Below, piece by piece: positions 9,658-17,757 of a stretch of 64,000 nucleotides of DNA. The position numbers were made by a program, and so were the translations under genes. The stretch covers positions 888,848 through 952,847 of the forward strand of contig KV454012.1 of assembly GCA_001661245.1 (NCBI GenBank), in the 5' to 3' direction. The notes beneath the pieces were generated by a model that saw nothing but the letters and a program-made list of their open reading frames with translations, did no database searches and was not told the origin of the DNA. The stretch comes from Pachysolen tannophilus NRRL Y-2460 (Eukaryota > Ascomycota > Pichiomycetes > Alaninales > Pachysolenaceae). Every line of letters begins with the position of its first letter. The stretch's first letter is position 1.

Positions 9658-9742
9658 GTTTTTTTTTTCAAAAAAAAAAAAAAAAAAAAAGTAAAAAAAG
9701 ATTTAAATATTTATATATAGAGATATATGAAACGCTATCCTT

Positions 9743-11182
9743 CTACTGTCCAGGTCCATCTAAGTTTTTTTCCTCATCAAGAGCCTCATCGTTAACTACT
9801 TTTTCCATTTGATCATTATCTTCTGCTTCTTCTTCTTTAGTCGCTTGATCTGTTTCTTCTACAGTACCCACCTCTTCTTGATGTTCATTTTTTTCTCCTT
9901 CTCCTTCTAGTTCTCCTTCTACTTCTTCATCAATTGAACCTTCTTCTTGTTGAACAAAATAGTTAATAGGATCAAAAACAGATCTAATAGTATCTCTTTG
10001 AATCGATTCATTAGTAGTTGGTTCCCTAACTTTCAAATTAATTTTATTAACATCATTTTGTTGAATATGTTGTTTCAAATTTTCATTTACTCTTCTTCTT
10101 TTCAAATCAATTTTACCATTAACTGGTAAAAAGAAACAAGTATTTGAATTATCAAAATTCAAAGCTAATTCTTCAAAATTTTTATCAAATCTTTTGAAAT
10201 TCATATCATAATCTTTTAATAAATTGAATTCATATTTTTCAGCTGTATTATCTGGTTCATCAATTGGTAAGTTACCTTTTGTATCATCTAATTTTCTTTT
10301 TAAGGATTTTGATTCTTCAGAATTTGTAGTAGTATAATATGACATCCATTCATCACTTTCTGTTATTATTGGTTTGAAGACCGATGTTTCTATTAATTCT
10401 TTATCTACTGGTTTCTTGCTATTTTTGATCAATTCCCTAGATAAAGAAGCACTACCATGAAATTTCACAGAAAGATATGTTTGGTCCATCATTGAAACAT
10501 CTGGTAAGAAATTCCAAACTTTTTTTGCTTTTAAATGAGGTTTCTTTGGATGAACCAACCCTGATAAATCGGATTTATTTTCATATTCAGCTGCTAATTC
10601 AAAAGTTCTTTCAACAGCTGTCAATTGTGAAGTTGGATCAGTGGCTTCTTCTACAAGAGTTCTATTTTGATGACCAATTTTTCTCTTTGTATCTCTCGAA
10701 ATAGATCTACTTGTTTTTTGTAATCCTTGTGATTGTTGTGATTGATCCAATAATGGAGCTGGTGATGACGATTTTTCAGCAATATATTGAGTCCTACGCA
10801 AGAAACTAACCGCTGGTTGTTTCTTTGATATTTTAGTTAATGAAGGATCCAACAATAATAATTGATCATCAGGGTGTAATGTCATTGTTCTATTACCTAA
10901 CAATTTTGTCTCATCATTTTGATCAATCAACCCTGGAACAGTCAACAAATCTATCGGCATACCTAATTGTTCACTAAAAGGTATTAAATTCTTAAAATTC
11001 TCCTTTCTAAAAAGTGATGAAAGTAATGATGGTGAATCCATAGAACCTTGAGAATCAAATGTAACATATTTTAATAATTTTGGTGGACATGGCGGCGCTG
11101 GTAAATCATTTTGGTACCTTATCTTACAAATATACTCCTGTCTTGAAGTCGCCGGAACTTTCGGTCTTTGAGATGAAGACAT
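9743..11182 (-). CDS. PAF1: RNA polymerase II-associated factor Paf1
   Basis: Core subunit of the Paf1 complex, which travels with RNA polymerase II and promotes histone modification and elongation. The N-terminus carries RQEYICKIRYQNDLPAPPCP and then PKLLKY, the Paf1 family signature (yeast: QEYIAPIKYQNSLPVPQLPPKLL). The middle holds further family-like segments such as WNFLPDVSMMDQTYLSVKFHG. The last about 80 residues are a Glu-rich acidic tail, as in other Paf1 proteins. Reading continues upstream to a TTG at 11212, but the ATGs at 11191 (MSNMSSSQ) and 11182 (MSSSQRPKV) are the plausible starts. I chose 11182, which gives 479 residues. The acidic tail lies about 90 bp from the assembly gap. 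Confidence 0.93.
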   Translation of the reverse strand: MSSSQRPKVPATSRQEYICKIRYQNDLPAPPCPPKLLKYVTFDSQGSMDSPSLLSSLFRKENFKNLIPFSEQLGMPIDLLTVPGLIDQNDETKLLGNRTMTLHPDDQLLLLDPSLTKISKKQPAVSFLRRTQYIAEKSSSPAPLLDQSQQSQGLQKTSRSISRDTKRKIGHQNRTLVEEATDPTSQLTAVERTFELAAEYENKSDLSGLVHPKKPHLKAKKVWNFLPDVSMMDQTYLSVKFHGSASLSRELIKNSKKPVDKELIETSVFKPIITESDEWMSYYTTTNSEESKSLKRKLDDTKGNLPIDEPDNTAEKYEFNLLKDYDMNFKRFDKNFEELALNFDNSNTCFFLPVNGKIDLKRRRVNENLKQHIQQNDVNKINLKVREPTTNESIQRDTIRSVFDPINYFVQQEEGSIDEEVEGELEGEGEKNEHQEEVGTVEETDQATKEEEAEDNDQMEKVVNDEALDEEKNLDGPGQ

Positions 11183-11442
11183 ATTACTCATATAGATATA
11201 CTTATGATTCAAACCCTGACTTCAATCTTTTTTAATTCTTTTTCTTAATTCATTTATTCATTCATTATTATTTTATTCTTGTTTTTTTTTTTTTTCTTTC
11301 AACAAATTGAAAACCTAAAAAAAAACGTTCTGTATATTTAGTGCACTACCTTTTTAAATTTATTTATTGATTATACCAAAGTAGTTTTCAATGAATATAT
11401 ATAATGAACAATCATTAATTAAATTATGCTATTTATTCCTAT

Positions 11443-13425
11443 TTATAATTCTTCCAGATCTCTTGCAGCACTTCTAGTGGTTCTCTTGTTTGCCAGTGGA
11501 TGAATGTTAATGGTATTTCCACCATGGGTGTCATTGTATGAGATCTGTGTCGAGATATTATTATTTTGGATTGTATCGTTTTCATTATTATTTTCTAGAG
11601 TCTCTTGTTGAGTTTGTAGTAATACAAGATTTTTTTTTTCTTGAAATTGTGATTCTTTTGCTCTTCCAATTATTCTTCCCCAATTTTTCCTATTTTTTTG
11701 CAATGGAGATGGTATTTTTATAACATTTAAGTTTTCATTTTCCAATTTTTGTTCAATTTGTTCATTTAAAAGATTTTCAGAAATATTATTATTCAATTTA
11801 TTATTGATGTTTCCAGTTATATTACGAGTTTTTTCATAAAATTTTGGTGCAAATATACACCATCTATAATCTAATAATTCTGGTAATTCTCCTTGATCTC
11901 CAATTTCCATTAAATATGCAACTGATACTATTGGTATATGCCAATTTTTACATGCATTAATTTTATTTTTTGTTGAAGTAATACCTGTCTTTATAGATTT
12001 ACAAGATATTATTTCAGGATACTTGTATGAAAATAATTTTGGTGAATTTTTCAGATTTAAACCAATTATTGATAAATTTATAATTAATAAATCTCTTGAA
12101 GAATTTAAAGTTTCACAATATTCACATCCTAATAATTTAATTAATTTCACTATATGTAATAATTCAATACCACTAAATCCACTAATGCATATTTTTAAAT
12201 TAAATTTTAAATTAATATTCTTTATTGGTAATATCCATTTATCATATTTAATTTCATTATAATGAAGACATCTTTCTATAAACCATTCAGTAATTAATTT
12301 AATATCATATTTATTAATAAATTCAAGAAATTTTTGTGGAAGTTTAGAAATTTCAAATGTTGATGGAATTAAAAAATGTGTAATTGTTTGATCATTTAAT
12401 AAAATTTTATCATCATTTTCTGGTGATACAGAAACTTCTCCACAATGAGATCTTATAACTTTTATTAAAGTTGAAATTTTTTTCCATTCATCATATCCAT
12501 AAATTGCAAAATTAAATCCTAAAAATAATTGTGATATTTGTTGATCTTGTTCTTCTTGTATTGGTCGATTTATATTAGACTTTGTTGTTAAATTTTCAAA
12601 TTTTTCCTCCTCCTCCTCATTATTATTATTAATATTTACTTCATCCCATATTTTATTTTCAATTATTTTCTTTGATGGTGGTCTAACATTCCCCATTATA
12701 TCTCCCCAAAGGTTATTTTCTCTTTTTTTGGGAATTTTTAAAGTTGTTATATCATTATTATCTTGATTTAATTTTCTTTTATTTGTCTTAATATCAATAT
12801 TATTAAAATTTTCCAATTTTTCCCATACTAAACATGATTCTTTACCAATTTCTGAAGTTTCTAATTTACTAATATCATAATATTTAAATTCTAATGCAGC
12901 TTTTCTTTTTATTGAATCATAAATCCATATAGGTCCTACTGTTGGAATTTGCCAAATTAAAGCTTTATCATACCTTTTACCTTTTTTTTCATTTGTTATT
13001 ACACAATGATTATTAACAGTTAAAGAATCTGTTATACTACCACCATTTTGTTCAACTAATTCAATAATTTTTTGTTTCATAGAATGATTATTTAAACGAG
13101 AAAGACAAATATTTAAATGATCAAAAATTGGTAATAAATAATCATCAATATTAATACTAGAATCATCACCACTTATCCATGCTTCATGTATCTTCAATAT
13201 AGCATTCGGCCTTATAAACTTAATGTCCGCTCTATTCCTAACACTATACCTATACTTTTCAGTATCTCTATCCCCAACAATAAGATAATTAACATCACTC
13301 ATCAAATGATTAAAATGTTCACCACCCATAGATTTAATCATCTTAGATATATCCAGCCTCAAATCACTGGGAACTGAAGTAGAACAAAACTTTAAAGAAG
13401 CAAAAGGTCTAGCCTTTGATAACAT
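11443..13425 (-). CDS. DPB11: Replication initiation protein Dpb11 (multi-BRCT)
   Basis: Dpb11 is the BRCT scaffold (TopBP1/Cut5 family) that binds phosphorylated Sld2 and Sld3 to start DNA replication and that activates Mec1 in the checkpoint. About 660 residues. The first BRCT is at about 5-95 (ASLKFCSTSVPSDLRLDISK, with a basic/hydrophobic core ending HEAWISGD). The second is at about 100-190 (HCVITNEKKGKRYDKALIW, then WIYDSIKRK). A third and fourth are at about 310-400 (WFIERCLHY) and 415-510 (KICISGFSGIELLHIVKLIK, ending WHIPIVSVAYLMEIG). This is the normal 2+2 arrangement. The tail (about 560-660) is Asn/Gln-rich. The open frame extends to a GTG at 13455, but the first ATG is at 13423-13425 and places BRCT1 at the N-terminus as in other yeasts. 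Confidence 0.9.
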   Translation of the reverse strand: MLSKARPFASLKFCSTSVPSDLRLDISKMIKSMGGEHFNHLMSDVNYLIVGDRDTEKYRYSVRNRADIKFIRPNAILKIHEAWISGDDSSINIDDYLLPIFDHLNICLSRLNNHSMKQKIIELVEQNGGSITDSLTVNNHCVITNEKKGKRYDKALIWQIPTVGPIWIYDSIKRKAALEFKYYDISKLETSEIGKESCLVWEKLENFNNIDIKTNKRKLNQDNNDITTLKIPKKRENNLWGDIMGNVRPPSKKIIENKIWDEVNINNNNEEEEEKFENLTTKSNINRPIQEEQDQQISQLFLGFNFAIYGYDEWKKISTLIKVIRSHCGEVSVSPENDDKILLNDQTITHFLIPSTFEISKLPQKFLEFINKYDIKLITEWFIERCLHYNEIKYDKWILPIKNINLKFNLKICISGFSGIELLHIVKLIKLLGCEYCETLNSSRDLLIINLSIIGLNLKNSPKLFSYKYPEIISCKSIKTGITSTKNKINACKNWHIPIVSVAYLMEIGDQGELPELLDYRWCIFAPKFYEKTRNITGNINNKLNNNISENLLNEQIEQKLENENLNVIKIPSPLQKNRKNWGRIIGRAKESQFQEKKNLVLLQTQQETLENNNENDTIQNNNISTQISYNDTHGGNTINIHPLANKRTTRSAARDLEEL

Positions 13426-13720
13426 ATCCCAACCTAAGTTTCCTACTTCACCCACCTTCTTACTTTTTCTTAATCTTAATATTTATCTCGTTAATTGTTA
13501 TTATCGTTGTCGTTATTAACCTTTTTGGCTACGCGCATCATCAATTTAGTAGTGTGCCAAATTCCAATCATCCCCAATTTGGTTCAAAAAATTTTTTTTA
13601 AAAAAAGATTATTTTCAACCAAAAAGAAAAAAAAAAAAAAAAAAAAAAGTGGTAATAAAAAATATATATATGTGATAACGTTGACAAGGAACAAAGAATA
13701 AAAAACAAAATTAGAAAATA

Positions 13721-14044
13721 ATGGTATTTGCATTGATTAAGTTTTCTATTTTACAGAAACCTATAGTAGGGATACTAGGGAAAAGAGGATTCAGTTCATC
13801 AAGTTTTTCGCAGCAGTCGATATGTAAAGCTGGCACACCATTAAATTTAAAAGTTAAAAAAACAGGTAAAGAACCAGTTGCTTTAGAAGATGATCAATAC
13901 CCAGAATGGTTATGGAAGCTATTAGATGAGGATCATCAGCGCCTGCAATTAGAAAAAGATCCGGTCAAGAAGGCTAAGAAATTGCTAAGAAAACAAAATA
14001 TTGAAAAAATCAAATTGCATAATTTTATGACAAAGATGGGTTAA
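13721..14044 (+). CDS. MRPL37: Mitochondrial large-subunit ribosomal protein mL54
   Basis: Component of the mitochondrial ribosome large subunit. The 107-residue protein has a basic, Ser/Phe-rich presequence (about residues 1-40, GKRGFSSSSF) followed by the family core GTPLNLKVKKTGKEPVALED and DQYPEWLWKLLD, then a helical basic C-terminus with RKQNIEKIKLHNFM. The core closely matches yeast Mrpl37 (mL54). Start ATG at 13721. It lies about 300 bp from the divergent DPB11 start. Confidence 0.95.
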   Translation: MVFALIKFSILQKPIVGILGKRGFSSSSFSQQSICKAGTPLNLKVKKTGKEPVALEDDQYPEWLWKLLDEDHQRLQLEKDPVKKAKKLLRKQNIEKIKLHNFMTKMG

Positions 14045-14379
14045 ATCTAAAAAATTTTATTTTATTTTCTTATTTTCTTTTCCTCCCCTTTTCTGTATAT
14101 ATTCAATTATAAGTAATTCTTATTCAATAATCAAAACTCATCATTTATTCAATCTATATTAAATCTTTTTTGTAACTATCTCATTACTATCTTAAAACTT
14201 TTTGTTTCTGCTGAAACTTTTTTGTTGACTGCTTGTTTGTTGGCGGCGGCCGTGTCACTAAAAGTTTTGTTACAAGGTAAAAACAGGACAAAACAAACAA
14301 GAAAACAAGTAGTAAATTATATATAAATATAAATATATCTATAGATTGGGGTTCTTGTTTATATATCATCCATATCAAG
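14045..14379. other. Intergenic region MRPL37 to NUP82
   Basis: A 335-bp gap with the MRPL37 3' end and the NUP82 promoter. A short GC-rich patch GGCGGCGGCC (14241-14250) stands out, about 130 bp upstream of the NUP82 ATG. It could be a zinc-cluster or Ume6-like site, but neither is certain. No gene is seen. Confidence 0.5.
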
Positions 14380-16824
14380 ATGAATTCTTTTGTCTCTTCT
14401 AAAGAAGGGTCACTGTTTTTGTCTCAATTATCAAATCATTCAATTTTTAAGAGGACCACTTCTGGATTACTGACTTTTAATGAAGATTCAAGTGATAATA
14501 ATATTAATAAAAAATTTTATAACAAGATAGTATCTAGAAATAATCATGAATTATTTATAGCTACTGAGAATACTATTAGATGTTGTGATATTAATAATGG
14601 CAATTCATACAAGATATTGGATATTCCAATTATAGATTTTGAAATTGAAAGATTATTATTGAATCAATCTGGTACTTTATTAGCTATATTTAATACTTTT
14701 AATTTAATTGTTTGTTCATTACCTTCACCTGGATTTATTAATTCAAATACAGATTCAAAAATTATTGAAGCTAATTTTTTCAAAATAGGTTCAATGTATT
14801 ATAAAGATACAAATGTTAAAATATTAAAATTTTTATGGAATCCATTATCAAAATATGATTCAAATTTAATAATTTTATCTTCTGATAATTTTATAAGATC
14901 TTTTGATTTAACTTTTTCATTTGAAACATCTCAATATGAATTAAATCTTTTAAATACTGGAAATCAATCTTCTTTTGGTTTGAATTTTGAAAAAAATAAT
15001 TTTATTGTTGATCCTATATCTATTTCATTTGGTTCAAATGATTTTAATAATCCTTCAGGATGTTTAACCTTGTATATATTTAATCAAGATGGTGATATTT
15101 ACAGCTTATACCCTTTTATGCCAACTTTTATAGCTGTTCCTAAAAAATTTGTGGAAATATTATTTAATGAAACTGCATTATTATTAGAAAATACAAAAAA
15201 TAATGATACTAAAAATTTATTAATAAGACAATTCAAATTCGTTTCATCATTATATAAACAATTGGATACAGCTCAATTAGAAATAAATAATAATTTACAA
15301 GAATTAGTCATAATTAAACCTCCTTTAGAATTTGAAAAAATAAATTTGATAATTCAAGGTTTTTATAAATTATCACCTTTCCCTGATATTTTATACAATT
15401 TTGAAGGTACTGACTTAATAAATGTTAGTTGTGGTGAAAATTTGGATTTACTTGTTGTAACTTGGTCAAATGGAGGTATATTATTATTATTACAAAATTC
15501 AAAATCAATAATGAGGTGGGAAAATGATGAAAGTGAAATTTCTAGTTATTCCAATTTTGATGATGACGAAGAAGATGAAACTAAATATGATCCAACACTT
15601 ATTTCACTTGAATACATAGAATTGGCTCAACAGAAATCATCTTCTTTTTCAAATATTTCATTGGTGCCTTTAAAAAACTCGAATTATAAATTTTATATAA
15701 ATATCAACAATTTAAAGTTGATACAATTAGAATTTTCTAAATGGGGTAAATTATTAAATGAGGCTATCTTAAGTAATAATACTGATTTATTTTTAAAGAT
15801 AACTTCGGCTCCATTAAATAGTGATTTGATGTTAATTTCTGGGGGAAATAATGATCAAAACCTTGACAAATTTGAAGGTTTAACTATTTTAATTGAAGAT
15901 GATAAGGAATTTATAATTGAATTCAGAAGTTCAAAAGTTAACATTATTGAAAAAGAATTAAATGAAAAACTGGAGAAAAATGAAAAGGATAAAATAAAAT
16001 TGAAAAGTGTGCCATCAATAGATAATTCAGATTCAAATAAATATTCCACTGATATCAAATATGAAAGTTTGTTATCAGGACCATTTGAAGAATTAAAACA
16101 ATTGTTAAGTTTGATTAATCATGAAAATCTTTCGAAAGGCACTAAATCTGGAGCAGATTTGAAATATCAATTATCTGCGACAGATGAAAAATCTTTACAA
16201 GTTTTAAATCAAATTTCTAAAAACTTGGTCCTTAAAAATATTATTAATTATCATAAATTTGGATTGAGTTTGTTGAACAGGTTATCATTACAACATGAGG
16301 AATTAACTTTGCAAATCAACAAGTTAAATGATCTTAATAAGAGTGGACATGATGCTCAAAGTCGAGCAAAATTAAGTGAGGCACAAGAAGAAAAATTAAA
16401 TAAATTAGTTTCAAAACAACAAGAATTAGATAAAAGAATTTCTAAATTATACGACCAATTAAACGAGTCTTTACAAAACTATAGTAAGACTAGAGGTAAA
16501 GATATACTGATTTCAAATGCTGAAAAAAAATGGTTTGAAGAACTAAACCAAATATCCAATCATGTTTCAGGACATTTAAACGCAAAAGTAGCTTCTTTAA
16601 CGAGCCAGCTGAGCTATATCAAAAGCTTCATATTAAGCAGTGGCTGGGCTGGTGATTATTTGAACAAAACTGAAAATTTGAAACAAAATTTTAACAGAGA
16701 ATATGATTGGAACACATTAATTAAAAAATTCAAAGAAAATGGGAAATTAATTGATTTTGTCGGTGAAACTTTGGACAATGAACTCGTTGACATTGAAGTT
16801 ATGATGAGGGATATGCATTTGTGA
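14380..16824 (+). CDS. NUP82: Nucleoporin Nup82
   Basis: Cytoplasmic-face nuclear pore component that forms a complex with Nup159 and Nsp1 and takes part in mRNA export. The 814-residue protein has an N-terminal beta-propeller (about residues 1-480). This includes GDIYSLYPFMPTFIAVPKKF (about 244-263), which aligns to yeast Nup82 GDIFAFYPFLPSVLLLN, and IRQFKFVSSLYKQL (about 285-298), where yeast has KQLQFVSKLHENW. The C-terminal third (about 600-810) is coiled coil, rich in Leu/Lys/Glu, with a conserved-looking AEKKWFEELNQISN. Longer than S. cerevisiae Nup82 (713) owing to acidic and Asn-rich inserts. Start ATG at 14380. Confidence 0.9.
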   Translation: MNSFVSSKEGSLFLSQLSNHSIFKRTTSGLLTFNEDSSDNNINKKFYNKIVSRNNHELFIATENTIRCCDINNGNSYKILDIPIIDFEIERLLLNQSGTLLAIFNTFNLIVCSLPSPGFINSNTDSKIIEANFFKIGSMYYKDTNVKILKFLWNPLSKYDSNLIILSSDNFIRSFDLTFSFETSQYELNLLNTGNQSSFGLNFEKNNFIVDPISISFGSNDFNNPSGCLTLYIFNQDGDIYSLYPFMPTFIAVPKKFVEILFNETALLLENTKNNDTKNLLIRQFKFVSSLYKQLDTAQLEINNNLQELVIIKPPLEFEKINLIIQGFYKLSPFPDILYNFEGTDLINVSCGENLDLLVVTWSNGGILLLLQNSKSIMRWENDESEISSYSNFDDDEEDETKYDPTLISLEYIELAQQKSSSFSNISLVPLKNSNYKFYININNLKLIQLEFSKWGKLLNEAILSNNTDLFLKITSAPLNSDLMLISGGNNDQNLDKFEGLTILIEDDKEFIIEFRSSKVNIIEKELNEKLEKNEKDKIKLKSVPSIDNSDSNKYSTDIKYESLLSGPFEELKQLLSLINHENLSKGTKSGADLKYQLSATDEKSLQVLNQISKNLVLKNIINYHKFGLSLLNRLSLQHEELTLQINKLNDLNKSGHDAQSRAKLSEAQEEKLNKLVSKQQELDKRISKLYDQLNESLQNYSKTRGKDILISNAEKKWFEELNQISNHVSGHLNAKVASLTSQLSYIKSFILSSGWAGDYLNKTENLKQNFNREYDWNTLIKKFKENGKLIDFVGETLDNELVDIEVMMRDMHL

Positions 16825-16956
16825 ATAAAATATAGTCATTTTCTACATACATTTTTATAATACCATGTTTAGCTTAAATCATTTACATTATTAACATCAA
16901 GAAAAAGAACAAATTTAAAAGAAAATAAAAAGACATAAAAAAAAAAATAAAAAAAA

Positions 16957-17418
16957 TTAAAAATCAGTGACTCTACCATTATATGCCCAATCTCCATGCC
17001 TTAAAGGTTCTTGCTTTGGACCACCAACTTCTCCCGTCAGAGGATTAGTTTCTCCTTGAAATTCTGGAATGGTTTTCAAATACTCTGGAGAAAATGCACC
17101 AATATCATTTTTCAAATTTGGTGTTGAATCATCTGAAGCTTGTTTACTAGAATTCGATTCCGCATTTGCCTGTGCATTATATTCTTCAATAGACAGCTGT
17201 GAATTTGCAATTTTCTGTAATCTTTCAAACTCTTCTTGTTCTTCTTCTGGTAATTTAGGAGGACCCACTGTATGTGTCATGAATGGGTTTTTCTTGGAAT
17301 TTTCAGATAAAAACGAAGGCTGAAACTTCTTGCTCGAATCATCTTTCAACTGCCTCAGCGACAAAGAAATGAATCTCTTTGAAATAAAATACTTCGAAAA
17401 CGTAGTTATTGATCTCAT
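16957..17418 (-). CDS. SDH8: Succinate dehydrogenase assembly factor Sdh8 (SDHAF4)
   Basis: Mitochondrial matrix chaperone that binds flavinylated Sdh1 and promotes its joining with Sdh2 (complex II). The 153-residue protein has a basic presequence (MRSITTFSKYFISKRFISLS) and an acidic, flexible middle. The DUF1674 C-terminus follows, NPLTGEVGGPKQEPLRHGDW and then AYNGRVTDF, which is the diagnostic end of the SDHAF4 family. Slightly longer than yeast Sdh8 (138). Convergent with NUP82 (132 bp between stops). Start ATG at 17416-17418. Confidence 0.93.
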   Translation of the reverse strand: MRSITTFSKYFISKRFISLSLRQLKDDSSKKFQPSFLSENSKKNPFMTHTVGPPKLPEEEQEEFERLQKIANSQLSIEEYNAQANAESNSSKQASDDSTPNLKNDIGAFSPEYLKTIPEFQGETNPLTGEVGGPKQEPLRHGDWAYNGRVTDF

Positions 17419-17757
17419 TCTTTTTGATTATAAATGATAAAATGATAACTAACACCTTTATATATATATATATATATATATATAATAGACGTTAAAAGGT
17501 TTTGAAATCATGGAAATATAAGGAAAAAACCAAAAAAAAATAAAAAGAAAAAAAAAGAAAAGATCGAAGCGGAGAAATTTTAATTTTCTCCGTTTTTCTT
17601 TTTTATTTCCTTTGTGGAGATTTTAGTTTTTGGAGAAGTTATTATTTTCTCCGAGGTAAACAAAAGAGAAGTCGCAGAAAACACATGTGTTTGCGAGTTA
17701 TATAAACTATTGACAATATAGCATATCGCAAAAGAGGAATAGGTAGATTGAGTTTTG
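17419..17757. promoter_or_regulatory. Divergent promoter SDH8 / LAS21
   Basis: A 339-bp gap containing a TA microsatellite (about 17460-17484), an A-rich stretch, and three exact copies of the octamer CGGAGAAA: 17570-17577 on the plus strand, and 17585-17592 and 17646-17653 as TTTCTCCG. The first two form a hairpin-capable inverted repeat with a 7-nt spacer. Two further GGAGA half copies lie between. The factor is unknown. Confidence 0.5.
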
